DNA of 64,000 nt from Caproiciproducens faecalis (GCF_019448085.1 NZ_JAGFNZ010000002.1:620001-684000); one strand, 5' to 3'. Positions 17,117-26,872 are shown, counted from the first letter of the stretch. Numbers and translations are program-made. The notes: generated by a model not told the origin, from the sequence alone.

Positions 17117-18092
17117 AATACATCGGCACCCCGCTCTCCTGTGATTCTAGCAGCTCCTTGATTTTATCCGCGTCGGTGCTGGTGTAGCTTTTCGCCATGG
17201 AAAACAGGGAATTCAGGTTAAATTCACTGCTCTTCGGGGTAAAGAACGTCACCTCGCCGCCAAGCTCTTTTTTCATCTGCGCCTGTGTATCCTCGTAATT
17301 CTGAATGCCGTCGATCAGCTTGAGGTCAAGCGCCTGCTGCGCCGTATAGATTCGTCCGTCCGCAATCGGCTTGACTGTATCGACGCTCATTTTCCGGCCC
17401 TGCGCCACAATTCCCACAAACTGCTCGTAGGATTCATCCACCAGTCCCTGGAAGATGGTCTTCTGTTCGTTCGTAACATCCACACCGGGATTCCCCATGG
17501 ATTTGTTCGGCCCGCTGGTAAACAGAATCGTATCCACTCCCAGCTTATCCATCAGCCCCTTGTAATTGGACAGCGACAGAATCACGCCGATGGAACCCGT
17601 CCAGGTGTTCCGGTTTGCATAGATTTTATCTGATGCCATGGAAACATAGTATCCGCCGGAACAAGCTTCATTGGCCATATACGTCCAGACCGGCCGGCCG
17701 GTGTCCTTCTTGTACTTCAGCAGCCGCTGGTACAGCTCGTCGGTTTCATATACGCTTCCGCCCGGTGTGTTGACATAGAGCAGGATGCCCCTGTTGTTGC
17801 CGGACTCCTGAAGCTGGTCAATCAGCTTGAGCGTTTTGTCATGGTTATACCCTTCCGTCGGGAAAAGCGACGATGAGGACGTGGTTTTCATGATGGTGCC
17901 GTCCACTTTGACCACCCCGACAAACGGTTCCGACGGGAGCTGCACCTGTGATTCCACCGAATCCAGTACGCTTTGGGCAAGGGCCTTTTTACTCTGCTCT
18001 TGCGCGGCGTTTTTCACCAGAAGATTGGCGCTGCAGATAAACACAAAGACAAACGCAGCAGCAACCAGTCCCGCAATCTGTTTTTTATTCAT
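17097..18092 (-). CDS. sppA: Signal peptide peptidase SppA, S49 family
   Basis: A membrane-anchored serine protease of about 331 residues that degrades cleaved signal peptides. A single N-terminal membrane segment follows MNKKQIAG. The catalytic Ser lies in NEACSGGYYVSMASDKI and the Lys region follows at TGSIGVILSLSNYKG. The short form (about 330 residues) matches the Gram-positive type. Start at 18092 is chosen for its AAGGAG site; the extra N-terminal 22 residues of a longer frame lack membrane or signal features. The operon continues with the RDD gene. Confidence 0.92.
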   Translation of the reverse strand: MNKKQIAGLVAAAFVFVFICSANLLVKNAAQEQSKKALAQSVLDSVESQVQLPSEPFVGVVKVDGTIMKTTSSSSLFPTEGYNHDKTLKLIDQLQESGNNRGILLYVNTPGGSVYETDELYQRLLKYKKDTGRPVWTYMANEACSGGYYVSMASDKIYANRNTWTGSIGVILSLSNYKGLMDKLGVDTILFTSGPNKSMGNPGVDVTNEQKTIFQGLVDESYEQFVGIVAQGRKMSVDTVKPIADGRIYTAQQALDLKLIDGIQNYEDTQAQMKKELGGEVTFFTPKSSEFNLNSLFSMAKSYTSTDADKIKELLESQESGVPMYYAVTGK

Positions 18093-18170
18093 TCTTCCTC
18101 TTCTCCTTTTCCCCGCTTCGCGGGGCTCTGAATGGGTCCTTCGAATTGTACTATTCATCTAATACAGTTG

Positions 18171-18199
18171 ATTGTATTCTCCCCACGCGTATTTGTCAA
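18171..18199 (-). promoter_or_regulatory. Sigma-A promoter of sppA-RDD operon
   Basis: On the minus strand TTGACA (18199-18194), 17-bp spacer and TACAAT (18176-18171). Transcription would begin about 70 bp before the sppA start. Confidence 0.82.
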
Positions 18200-18224
18200 G
18201 TATTTCCGCTTTCCTCCTTTATAT

Positions 18225-18261
18225 GGAAAAACAGCAGCTCCGTAAAATCGGAACCGCTGTT
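18225..18261 (-). terminator. Terminator after the double sugar-binding lipoprotein gene
   Basis: On the minus strand AACAGC pairs with GCTGTT (outer) and TCCG with CGGA (inner), followed by TTTTTCC. It is 26 bp after the stop codon at 18287. Confidence 0.78.
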
Positions 18262-18286
18262 GAAAATATACTCCACATTCTCAGTT

Positions 18287-20149
18287 TCAGTACTTCCTGC
18301 TCTTGATGGTCTCCTGTGTATTTTCTTTGGTAAAGACCTTTTCATCGGTGATGATCCGCAGGGGAAGCTCCTTGCCGGACATCAAATCGGTAATGGCCTT
18401 CATCAGCTGCGGCCCGAGCAGAGGGTTACACTCCACCACGCAGTTCATTTTTCCGCTGACAATGGCGTTCAGGGCGTTTTTCGTTCCGTCTATGGACACG
18501 ATTTTCACGTCCTTTCCGGGGGCGATTCCGTTTTTCTCCAAAGCTTCCGCCGCGCCGAGCGCCATGTCGTCGTTATGGGCGTAGACCACGTCAATATCCC
18601 ATTTATGGGTTTTCAGGTACTCCTCCACAATCTGCTTTCCGCCGTCGTAGGTAAAGTCCCCGCTGCGCGTATAAACGATTTTGTCGTTGGGGTATTCCTG
18701 CAGAATTTCCCTGAAGCCCAGGCTCCGCTCCACGGAAGGCGACGCCCCCACCGTTCCCTGCAGCTCCATGATACGGATAGTCGCATTTTTGTTGGCGGGT
18801 ACGGCGTTCTCCGCAATCCAGCGCATGGCGCGCCGGCCCTCCTCCACAAAATCCGCGCCGATAAAGGTCAGGTACATGTCGTCGTCCTGCACCGTGATTT
18901 CACGGTCGGAAAGAATCACGGGGATATTTGCCTGCTTTGCCTCCCGCAGCACCTCATCCCAGCCGCTGTCAATCACCGGGGAGAGAACAATCGCATCCAC
19001 CTTCATCGCGATAAACTTCCGGATCGCCTCGATCTGCCGCTTGGGCGACTGGTCGGCGTTCTCGTAAAACAGCTGGATTCCGAATTCCTTTGCCGCGGAC
19101 TGAATAGACTCGGTATTGGCAAGCCTCCACGCGCTTTCCGTACCGACCTGCGCGTATCCCACACGGATGGTCTTTGGCGGGGCAGTCTGCGGCTTGTTCA
19201 GGTTTTCCACAAACGCGTCCACATTTTCTTTGGTAACCTTGTGGCTGTGCAGAATTTCCTGCTTGGGCACGCCGGCCACATTCTGCAGGATATCCAGAGA
19301 GAACTGGATTGCCTCCCGCCCGCCGGTCGGGCAGGTGATGGTCTCGTCGATCATGCCCTTTTGAACCAGGCCGATGCCGTCGTTCTCCCCGGTAAAGCCG
19401 TCCACCCCGATAATCCGGATATTTTTCAGCCCCAGCTTTTCGATGGCACGGCAGGCGCCTAAGGCCATATAGTCGTTGTGCGCGAAAATGACCCGGATGC
19501 CGTCAAGCTGGCTTTTATGCTGCAGTAAATGGTCCTCCGTAGAGTCACGCGACTCATTTTCAATCGATATTTTCCGGATGCTGATGTTTGGGTTCTGGTT
19601 AAGGCTGCTCTGAAAGCCTTCGCTCCGCTCCCCGCTCATCTGGGAGCTGGCGCTTCCGCAGATTTCCAGCACCCCGCCCGATTTGCCGCCAAGCATCCGC
19701 AAAACGGACTCCCCGGCCTGCTTGCCGATGCTGCGGTTGTCCGGCCCGATAAACAGGGAGTAATCGTAGCCCTCCACCACGCGGTCCATGACGATGACCG
19801 GGATGGATTTGTAGACGCCGCTGACCACGGGGGTGATTTTCTTCACGTCGCAGGGCGATACAATCAGCAGGTCGACCCCGCACGCGAGCAGCCGCCGGAT
19901 ATCAGAAATCTGCTTGTCACTGTTCTGCGTGGCGTCCGTAAAGATCAGCCGGACTCCGGGGTGCTTTGCGGCCTCTTCCTTCAGTTCCCGGATGAGAGCC
20001 AGCCGCCACGATTCCCTCATGTTCGCCTGTGAAACACCGATCAGGTACTCCACCTTCTCCGGCGCCTGTCTGCTGCAGCCGGGGAACAGGGAAAGCAGCA
20101 CCGCGGCGCAGAGCAGAACCGCCAGAAACCCACTCATCCGTTTTTTCAT
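18287..20149 (-). CDS. Lipoprotein with two fused periplasmic sugar-binding domains
   Basis: About 620 residues, roughly twice the size of a normal type I sugar-binding protein. The signal peptide ends in the lipobox-like LFPGC. Two homologous halves follow: the first begins YLIGVSQANMRESWRLA and contains VIFAHNDYMALGACRAIE; the second begins VGYAQVGTESAWRLAN near residue 320 and contains VVYAHNDDMALGAAEALE. The second half has ECNPLLGPQ, also present in the YtfQ-like protein encoded at 26939-27958; the first half lacks it. The start at 20149 has a GAGG site. A GTG at 20164 overlapping the upstream stop is an alternative. It follows a kinase and regulator, so a co-sensor role is plausible. 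Confidence 0.87.
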   Translation of the reverse strand: MKKRMSGFLAVLLCAAVLLSLFPGCSRQAPEKVEYLIGVSQANMRESWRLALIRELKEEAAKHPGVRLIFTDATQNSDKQISDIRRLLACGVDLLIVSPCDVKKITPVVSGVYKSIPVIVMDRVVEGYDYSLFIGPDNRSIGKQAGESVLRMLGGKSGGVLEICGSASSQMSGERSEGFQSSLNQNPNISIRKISIENESRDSTEDHLLQHKSQLDGIRVIFAHNDYMALGACRAIEKLGLKNIRIIGVDGFTGENDGIGLVQKGMIDETITCPTGGREAIQFSLDILQNVAGVPKQEILHSHKVTKENVDAFVENLNKPQTAPPKTIRVGYAQVGTESAWRLANTESIQSAAKEFGIQLFYENADQSPKRQIEAIRKFIAMKVDAIVLSPVIDSGWDEVLREAKQANIPVILSDREITVQDDDMYLTFIGADFVEEGRRAMRWIAENAVPANKNATIRIMELQGTVGASPSVERSLGFREILQEYPNDKIVYTRSGDFTYDGGKQIVEEYLKTHKWDIDVVYAHNDDMALGAAEALEKNGIAPGKDVKIVSIDGTKNALNAIVSGKMNCVVECNPLLGPQLMKAITDLMSGKELPLRIITDEKVFTKENTQETIKSRKY

Positions 20150-20160
20150 TGTTCTTTTCC

Positions 20161-21378
20161 TCACATTGCCGCAGAGATTTTATTCTGCTCGTTTTTCCGG
20201 TACTCCGCCGGGGAAACGCCAAGCACCTTTTTAAAGGCGCTGCTGAAATAGTGCTGACTGGAGTACCCCGTCAGCTCCGCGATTTCGTAAATCTTCATTT
20301 CCTCATTGGAAAGCAGCTCAATCGCCTTGCGGATACGGGCGCGCGTGACATAGTCCACAAAGGTGATTCCCATAGAATGGCGAAAAATACGGCTTAAATG
20401 CTGTGGGGACACATGGAACGCATCCGCCGCGTCCTGCAGGGAAAACGCTTCGTTGCGGTAATTTTCGTCAATATAGTTCTGTACGTCCTTAATCAGCTGC
20501 GGCACCTCCATCAGCTCATAAAACCGGCTGAGCGCATGCTCATATTCCACCGAAATTTCCCTGCGGCCGTTTCCCGCCGACTGCGCCAGCGTGACCCGCA
20601 CGGGCAGATGTTCCTCCAGCAGGCGGCGAAGGGTTTTCACCGTGTCCTGCCAGGCGTCCTGCGGCTGACAGGCGGAAATCAGCACCAGGTTCCCCGCCGG
20701 ATTCCGGAAGAGGGCGGCCGGATTAAACGGTTCAAAAAGCTCCCGCGTAATATTTTCCGCAGCGTAATAAAGCAGGTCGTCGTTCCAGTCCCCGCCGATT
20801 TCCATATTATTTTTATAATCCAGTCCTGCAACGACAATGCCGAACTCTTCCGGAAGCTTCATCCCCAGAAAATGGACGCGCTCGTCGATTTCCTCTTCGC
20901 AGAAATGGCCGCCAAGCCAGTCGTTCAGAAAGTTTTCCGTCAATTTTGCCTTATTCTTTTCCAGCAGGACTTTTGCCCATTCCAGATATTTTGTCTGTTC
21001 CCGGGTACTTTTCAGCTCATCCTTGGCGCGGTTCAGCGATTTGTAAAACACGTCCTCCATGATCGGCTTTAACAGGTAGTCGTAAACTCCCAGTCGCAGC
21101 GCGCTTTGAACATACTGAAAATCGTCATAACCGGTAATGATGATGACCACCGCGTCCTTTAAAAGGCCCTTCAGCTTTTCAATAAACTGGATGCCGTTCA
21201 GAAACGGCATATTGATATCGACAAACAGCAGGTCGGGCGTAAACTTTTCCGCAAGCTCCAGAGCGGTTTCGCCGTCCTCCGCCTGCGCCACGATCTGCAT
21301 TTCCCCGTCCCCCTTCAAAAGACCGGCAATTCCTTTGCGGATAATCTCCTCATCATCCGCAATCAGCACCTTATACAT
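20161..21378 (-). CDS. AraC-type response regulator (YesN-like)
   Basis: About 405 residues. An N-terminal receiver (MYKVLIADDEEIIRKG, phospho-acceptor Asp in LLFVDINMPFLNG, Lys in YDYLLKPIMED) and a C-terminal AraC-type DNA-binding domain (FSLQDAADAFHVSPQHLSRI and IYEIAELTGYSSQHYFSSAF, ending LGVSPAEYRK) are joined by a linker domain. Start at 21378 is fixed by GAGAGGAG just upstream. It is the partner of the kinase 17 bp upstream and probably activates the sugar ABC operon at 23267-27958. Confidence 0.94.
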   Translation of the reverse strand: MYKVLIADDEEIIRKGIAGLLKGDGEMQIVAQAEDGETALELAEKFTPDLLFVDINMPFLNGIQFIEKLKGLLKDAVVIIITGYDDFQYVQSALRLGVYDYLLKPIMEDVFYKSLNRAKDELKSTREQTKYLEWAKVLLEKNKAKLTENFLNDWLGGHFCEEEIDERVHFLGMKLPEEFGIVVAGLDYKNNMEIGGDWNDDLLYYAAENITRELFEPFNPAALFRNPAGNLVLISACQPQDAWQDTVKTLRRLLEEHLPVRVTLAQSAGNGRREISVEYEHALSRFYELMEVPQLIKDVQNYIDENYRNEAFSLQDAADAFHVSPQHLSRIFRHSMGITFVDYVTRARIRKAIELLSNEEMKIYEIAELTGYSSQHYFSSAFKKVLGVSPAEYRKNEQNKISAAM

Positions 21379-21395
21379 ATCTCCTCTCCTTTCGC

Positions 21396-23183
21396 TCAGC
21401 AGTCCTCGTCTGCCGGAAGAATCACCGTGACCGTGGTTTCTTCTCCCTCCCGGCTCTCTATGGAAATTCCATACTCTTTTCCATAGCACAGCTGGATTCT
21501 TTCCTGAATATAAAAGAGGCCGAAGCTCTGTTTCTGGTCAAGCTCCGTGTGGCTGTTCAGCTGATGGTTCAGCAGCTCCACCCGGTCAGCGGGAATTCCC
21601 GCGCCGTCGTCGTGTACCTTAATCACCAGCAGTCCGCCGTTCCTGTGTACCGTTACCGAAATGGTGCCGCCCCCGCGCTTTTCCTTTACTCCGTGGTAGA
21701 TGGCGTTTTCCACCAAAGGCTGCAAGATCAGCTTGGGAACCTTGCACGCGGCCAGCTTTTCATCCACCTCAATCTGGTAATTCAGCTTATCCTTATACCG
21801 GATTTTCTGAATATAAAGGTAATTGGAAACATGACTGATTTCCTCGCGGATGCTGATGATGTCTTTTCCGTGGCTCAGCCCGATTCGGAACATACTGGTC
21901 AGCGCGTCCACCAGCCGCACAATGTCGGTTGCCCCGTAGTCGCGCGCCATCCAGCTGATGGTGTCCAGCGTGTTGTAGAGAAAATGCGGCTTGATCTGTT
22001 CCTGCAGGGACTTCAGCTCCGCAAACCGCTTGTTCTGCTGCTCCACATACACCATATGGATCAGGTTGCCGATCTGGTCGATCATGTGGTTGAACCGAAG
22101 TCCGAGCTCCCCGATTTCATCGTTGTATTTGCTGTTGAAGCGCACCGAAAGGTCGCCACCTTCGGCCTGCTTCATCAAAGTCTGCAGCTTATTGATCGGC
22201 TTTGTAATGGTTTCCGCAAGCTGGAAGGAGGAAAACAGCACAATCAGCACGGTAACCAAAATACAGCCGAACAGAATATAAATGATGGTATTGACGCTTG
22301 CCATGACCTCGTCGTTGGAAAACACGCCCACGGTCCGCCATCCGGTGTACTCCGATTTTTCAGAGTGAATCTGGTAGTTCCCGCCCCGAATATTTGCGGT
22401 GACAAACGCATTTCCGCTGCCGCTGAGCCAGAGCGGATTAACGCGGTACACCACGTCGTTGACGGGAGCGTAGACAATGCTGTTGTCCGTATCCGTAACA
22501 AACACAAAGCCCTTTTCCCCAATGGTAACGCTGTTGATGGACTTTTTGATAATGTCGTGGCGAATGTCAAACAGAATGACCCCCAGCACCTCGCCGGTTT
22601 TGGGGTCCCTGACCGCCTTGGTAAGCGAAAAGACATCATCCACACTGTAATCCTGGTTGGTAACAATATTTCTTCCCGTCGCGTCGCTGATGAGACGGAT
22701 TTCCTCCGGGGTCTGCTCCGCCTGCCGGTACCAGGACTCATTTTGAAACGAATCGCGGGAGATGCGGGACATTCCCGTGCTGACGTACAGGTCGTTCTTC
22801 GTGGCAACCAGGATTCCGGCAATTTCGTCGTGGGAAGCCGCAATATTCTGCAGCAGCTCTTTAATATTGGCCGTCTGTGTTTTCCACTTCGGATCTTTTT
22901 CCGACTGAATTTTCCAAAATTCATTGTTATTGAGTTCAATGGAAATATAGTTCGCGGTCTTTTCAATGGTTCCTATGTAAACATCAATGGAGTCGCACAC
23001 CTGATTGATGGTTTGAGCGGTGTGGTCCATGGCGGTCTGCTGCGCCTGATTGACAAATACAAGACCGCTGACAATGGAAAAAACAGCGAACGGAATGAGC
23101 GCCATAAAAAGATAGGACAGCACCATTTTGTTCCGGAACCGGATGTTCAAAAATTTGTCCAATATCTTTCGCAAGACGCTCAC
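21396..23183 (-). CDS. YesM-type sensor histidine kinase
   Basis: A 595-residue kinase with two membrane segments (about residues 17-40 and 275-300) flanking a large extracellular dCache-like sensing region. HAMP (NKLQTLMKQAEGGDLSVRF) and a coiled linker follow. The His_kinase motif is LQEQIKPHFLYNTLDTISWM and the ATPase has LQPLVENAIYHGV and DDGAGIP. Start codon is GTG at 23183. It has its own promoter at 23223-23251, so it need not depend on the transporter operon. The fused binding lipoprotein downstream may present the sugar to this sensor domain. Confidence 0.93.
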   Translation of the reverse strand: MSVLRKILDKFLNIRFRNKMVLSYLFMALIPFAVFSIVSGLVFVNQAQQTAMDHTAQTINQVCDSIDVYIGTIEKTANYISIELNNNEFWKIQSEKDPKWKTQTANIKELLQNIAASHDEIAGILVATKNDLYVSTGMSRISRDSFQNESWYRQAEQTPEEIRLISDATGRNIVTNQDYSVDDVFSLTKAVRDPKTGEVLGVILFDIRHDIIKKSINSVTIGEKGFVFVTDTDNSIVYAPVNDVVYRVNPLWLSGSGNAFVTANIRGGNYQIHSEKSEYTGWRTVGVFSNDEVMASVNTIIYILFGCILVTVLIVLFSSFQLAETITKPINKLQTLMKQAEGGDLSVRFNSKYNDEIGELGLRFNHMIDQIGNLIHMVYVEQQNKRFAELKSLQEQIKPHFLYNTLDTISWMARDYGATDIVRLVDALTSMFRIGLSHGKDIISIREEISHVSNYLYIQKIRYKDKLNYQIEVDEKLAACKVPKLILQPLVENAIYHGVKEKRGGGTISVTVHRNGGLLVIKVHDDGAGIPADRVELLNHQLNSHTELDQKQSFGLFYIQERIQLCYGKEYGISIESREGEETTVTVILPADEDC

Positions 23184-23222
23184 CTCATCGGCTGCTTTAT
23201 TTCTGTATAAGGAATTGTGTAT

Positions 23223-23251
23223 ATTATATAATACCGGAGTGAGAATATCAA
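23223..23251 (-). promoter_or_regulatory. Promoter of the kinase-regulator-lipoprotein set
   Basis: On the minus strand TTGATA (23251-23246), 17-bp spacer and TATAAT (23228-23223) lie between the last permease stop and the kinase start. This allows the sensor genes to be expressed before the transporter is induced. Confidence 0.75.
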
Positions 23252-23266
23252 ATTATTTTGCCGTAC

Positions 23267-24277
23267 TTATGCAGTTTTTTCCAGCTTTCCGCGGACATCC
23301 TTGATTTTTTCCGATCTGCCCGCCAGAATACGCTGAATGACAATAAACAGGCAGAGCAGCGCGGCGCTGAACACTTTCGTCCACCAGGTGTTCAGATTCT
23401 GATAGGTCACAATGGTCTGGATGACCCCCTGAATCATTACGCCCACGGTGGTGCCGATTACGGTGCCGACACCGCCGGTCAGCAAAGTGCCGCCGATGAC
23501 CGCTGAGGAAATGGCGTCCATTTCCATCCCCACATTCTGCAGCGAATAACCCGCCAGCGTGTAAAAGCTGAACACCACACCCGCCAGCGCCGCGCAGAAT
23601 CCGCTGATGGAGTAAACCATGATTTTGGTTTTTCTCACGGGCAAGCCCATCAGCGAAGCGGAAAGCTCATTGCCGCCCACAGCGTAAACGGTTCTGCCGA
23701 ATCGGGTGTATTTCAGTACAAACATTGCTCCGATCAAAACGACGGCGGCAATAAAGACGTAATAGTAAATTTTCGCCCCCGCAAAGATAATTTTATTCAG
23801 TGCCATTTTTTTGTAGAAATCGTCCGTAATCGGAATGGACTCCGTACTGATTACGGCGCACAGGCCGCGCATAAAGAACTGGCCGGCCAGCGTTACAATA
23901 AACGGCTGCAGCTTATAGGCGTCAATCATAAATCCCATCAGCGCGCCGAACAAAAGGCCGATCAGCAGCACCAGTGGAATGACCACGCCCGCCGCAAACC
24001 CGGTTCTGAGCAGAAACGCCGAGAACACGCAGGTAAACGCAATGGTGGACGAAATAGAGATATCAATCCCGCCTGTCAGCAAAACAAAGGTGATGCCGAT
24101 GGAAGCAATAATCATGTAGGAGCCGTCGTTCAGCAGATTGCAGAACGTGGACAGCGAAAAAAACCGGTCGTAGGCAGCCGAGCCCGCCGTAAACAGACCG
24201 ATAAACAGCAGGACGGTGACCAGCAGGGACATGTTCCGGATACGGAACTTTTTTCTTGTTTTTACCGATTCACTCAT
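23267..24277 (-). CDS. yjfF: Sugar ABC transporter permease, YjfF-like
   Basis: A 336-residue BPD_transp_2 (RbsC-type) permease with about ten hydrophobic segments. The block GVFTFVLLTGGIDISISSTIAF-like region (FVLLTGGIDISIS) and GGTLLTGGVGTVIGT are characteristic. It overlaps the stop of the sister permease by ATGA and so is coupled to it. In Escherichia coli YtfQRT-YjfF imports galactofuranose; whether this system has the same substrate is not shown. Confidence 0.88.
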   Translation of the reverse strand: MSESVKTRKKFRIRNMSLLVTVLLFIGLFTAGSAAYDRFFSLSTFCNLLNDGSYMIIASIGITFVLLTGGIDISISSTIAFTCVFSAFLLRTGFAAGVVIPLVLLIGLLFGALMGFMIDAYKLQPFIVTLAGQFFMRGLCAVISTESIPITDDFYKKMALNKIIFAGAKIYYYVFIAAVVLIGAMFVLKYTRFGRTVYAVGGNELSASLMGLPVRKTKIMVYSISGFCAALAGVVFSFYTLAGYSLQNVGMEMDAISSAVIGGTLLTGGVGTVIGTTVGVMIQGVIQTIVTYQNLNTWWTKVFSAALLCLFIVIQRILAGRSEKIKDVRGKLEKTA

Positions 24278-25314
24278 ACCGGCTTCGCCATCCTTTCCTG
24301 TTGATGTCCGGAGAAGCGTTTCCCCATTTTCTCCTTGAATTCCGGTGACTGGAACAGGCAGATGCAGATGACAATGACGGCTTTCACGACCGCGGTGATC
24401 TCCGGCGCAATGCCCATGGCATAGACGGAGGTCGTAATGCTCTGAATAATCAGCGCGCCGGCAAGGCTTGCCGGAACAGAGAACCGTCCACCGTTCAGCG
24501 ACGTCCCGCCGATTGCCACCGCAAGGATGGCGTCCAGCTCCATAAAAAGCCCGGCATTGTTGCAGTCGGCGCCCTTGATGCCCGCACTCTCAATCAGTCC
24601 GGCAACCGCCGCCGTAACTCCGCAGAAGGTGTAGACCAGCCATTTGATGTTGTTGACATTGATTCCCGCAAAGTGGCTGGAAACCGGGTTGCACCCCGTG
24701 GATTCCAGAAACAGCCCGAACGCGGTCTTTTTGGTAAAGAGCAGCACCAGCACCACTACAAAGAGCACGATAAACAGCGGAAACGGAAGTCCCAAAATGT
24801 AACCGCCGTTGATAAAGTAATAAGAGTCCGAAGTCACGGTGACGATTTTCCCGTCCGTAATCAGTTGGGCGATTCCTCTGCCCGCCACCATTAGGATCAT
24901 GGTTGCTACAATGGGCTGAATCTTAATTTTAGAAACCAGAAAACCGTTCCACGCACCGCAGAGCATTCCGCCCAGAAGCGCCAGCAAAATGGCAACCTGA
25001 ACATTCTGCCCCGCGCCCGGCAGGATTCTGCCGTCCACAATGCTGCACGCAATGGCGCCGCTGATTGCCATAACGGAACCGACGGAAATATCCGTCCCGC
25101 CCGTCGCAAGGACGAACGTCATACCGGTCGCCAGAAGCATCAGCTTGCTCCCGTTGCGCAGGATGTCGATCAGCCTTCCGTACAGATGCGCATCCACGAT
25201 TTTGATTTCAAAAAAACTTCCGCCTGAAACAATTCCGTTAATCAGCAGGATGGCCAGCAGTACGATGACCGGCCAAAACCCCTGATATTTAGACAGCTTC
25301 TTTATTTTCTCCAT
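24274..25314 (-). CDS. ytfT: Sugar ABC transporter permease, YtfT-like
   Basis: A 346-residue RbsC-type permease, with LLATGMTFVLATGGTDISVGS and AVAIGGTSLNGGRFSV as family blocks. The ATG at 25314 is preceded by GGGAGGGG; a TTG at 25332 in frame would be inside that site and is rejected. The gene overlaps the end of the ATPase gene by 26 bp. It should form the channel with the YjfF-like partner. Confidence 0.88.
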   Translation of the reverse strand: MEKIKKLSKYQGFWPVIVLLAILLINGIVSGGSFFEIKIVDAHLYGRLIDILRNGSKLMLLATGMTFVLATGGTDISVGSVMAISGAIACSIVDGRILPGAGQNVQVAILLALLGGMLCGAWNGFLVSKIKIQPIVATMILMVAGRGIAQLITDGKIVTVTSDSYYFINGGYILGLPFPLFIVLFVVVLVLLFTKKTAFGLFLESTGCNPVSSHFAGINVNNIKWLVYTFCGVTAAVAGLIESAGIKGADCNNAGLFMELDAILAVAIGGTSLNGGRFSVPASLAGALIIQSITTSVYAMGIAPEITAVVKAVIVICICLFQSPEFKEKMGKRFSGHQQERMAKPV

Positions 25315-26824
25315 TTTTAACCCCTCCCGCAATTAAGCTCATCACTGCGCTTTCGGCAATCTCCTTACCGCTGAGTTCGCCAACCTTCTTTCTGTCGCGC
25401 AGAACGATCATACGGCTGCAGCAGCGGAGCATTTCGTCAATTTCGGATGAAATAAAGACCACTGTCATACCCTGCTCGGCCAGTCCCACGATAATTTTCT
25501 GAATTTCCGCCTTGGTTCCCACGTCGATACCGCGGGTAGGCTCGTCAAGCATCAGCAGTTGGGGATCCGTGGCAAGCCATCTTGCCAGAATCACCTTCTG
25601 CTGGTTGCCGCCGCTCAGGTTCTTTGCGCGCTGTTCCTGGGACGGGGTCTTGATCTCCAGCATTTTGATGTATTTGTCGGCGATCCGTTCGGCATCCGCA
25701 CGGGAAATCGCCCTGAGCATTCCTTTTTTCGCCTGCAGGGCAAGAATAATGTTTTCCCGGATGCTCAGGTCACCGATGATTCCCTCTGTTTTCCGGTTTT
25801 CGGGGCAGAACGCAACCCCGCAGCGAATTGCCGGAAGCGGGCCCTTGCCCGCCAGCTTCTGACTGTTCAGGCTGATCTCGCCCTGCTCCAGATGATCGAT
25901 TCCGAAAATCAGCCGGACAATCTCCGACCGGCCGGAACCGAGCAGTCCGGAGATTCCGAGGACTTCGCCTTTATAGATTTTCAGGTCGATATTGCTGATG
26001 GTGCCCGGCCCGCACGCCTGCTTCATTTCCAGCAGGCACTCGCGTTCGCCGCCGATGAGTTCCTCTTTTTCCGAAGAAAGATCCAGCTCAGCGTATTCTT
26101 TGCCCAGCATCTTGCCGACCAGCTGCATTTTCGGCAGCTCCGCGGCCGCGTAGGTGCCGACGTAGCGCCCGTTGCGCAATACGGTAATGGTGTCTGAAAC
26201 CGCATACACCTGATCCAGAAAATGCGTGACAAAAAGGATACCCATTCCCTGCGCCTTCAGCATGTGCATAACCTCGAAAAGCTTTTCCACCTCCACGCTG
26301 CTCAGGCTGGAAGTCGGCTCGTCAAGAATGAGCACTTTGGCGGAAATGTCCACCGCGCGCGCAATGGCCACCATCTGCTGCACCGCAACCGAATAGAAAT
26401 CCAGATTTTTTGTCACGTCGATATTGAGATTGAACCGGTCGAGCAGGGTGCGGGAATCCTGATTGATTTTTTTCCAGTCGATGCTCCCTCTTTTTTTCGG
26501 TTCTCTTCCTATGTATATATTTTCCGCCACCGAAAGGTTGGGGCAGAGATTGACTTCCTGATAAACCGTGCTGATTCCCAGCTTTTGCGCGTCCTGCGGG
26601 CTTTTTGGAAAAACAGGGACGCCTTCGAGCAAAACGGAACCGCCGTCCCGTTCCTCCACACCGGTAAGAACCTTAATCAAGGTGGACTTTCCAGCGCCGT
26701 TTTCTCCCAGAAGGGCATGGATTTCTCCGCTTTTCAGTTCGAGGGAAACGTCGTCAAGCGCCGCCACCCCAGGAAAGCTTTTCGAAATATGTTCCATCTG
26801 AATCAGCATATTTTCGCTGCTCAT
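25289..26824 (-). CDS. ytfR: Sugar ABC transporter ATP-binding protein, tandem domains (YtfR-like)
   Basis: A 511-residue protein with two nucleotide-binding domains, the standard form for ribose/galactose/YtfR importers. Domain 1 has Walker A GENGAGKSTLIKVL, a degenerate signature YSVAVQQMVAIARA and Walker B KVLILDEPTSSL. Domain 2 has the atypical Walker A GLLGSGRSEIV, a canonical LSGGNQQKV signature and LLMLDEPTRGID. The ATG at 26824 has AAAGGAGGAG. It drives uptake through the two permeases downstream. Confidence 0.94.
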   Translation of the reverse strand: MSSENMLIQMEHISKSFPGVAALDDVSLELKSGEIHALLGENGAGKSTLIKVLTGVEERDGGSVLLEGVPVFPKSPQDAQKLGISTVYQEVNLCPNLSVAENIYIGREPKKRGSIDWKKINQDSRTLLDRFNLNIDVTKNLDFYSVAVQQMVAIARAVDISAKVLILDEPTSSLSSVEVEKLFEVMHMLKAQGMGILFVTHFLDQVYAVSDTITVLRNGRYVGTYAAAELPKMQLVGKMLGKEYAELDLSSEKEELIGGERECLLEMKQACGPGTISNIDLKIYKGEVLGISGLLGSGRSEIVRLIFGIDHLEQGEISLNSQKLAGKGPLPAIRCGVAFCPENRKTEGIIGDLSIRENIILALQAKKGMLRAISRADAERIADKYIKMLEIKTPSQEQRAKNLSGGNQQKVILARWLATDPQLLMLDEPTRGIDVGTKAEIQKIIVGLAEQGMTVVFISSEIDEMLRCCSRMIVLRDRKKVGELSGKEIAESAVMSLIAGGVKNGENKEAV

Positions 26825-26872
26825 GAGCGGACTCCTCCTTTGTGATATTGTAATCCCGTATCCTATGAAGCA

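Noticed and set aside
21549-23210. A 553-codon open frame on the plus strand
   Set aside because: It mirrors the sensor kinase gene at 21396-23183. The translation is low in family motifs and the real gene is unambiguous.
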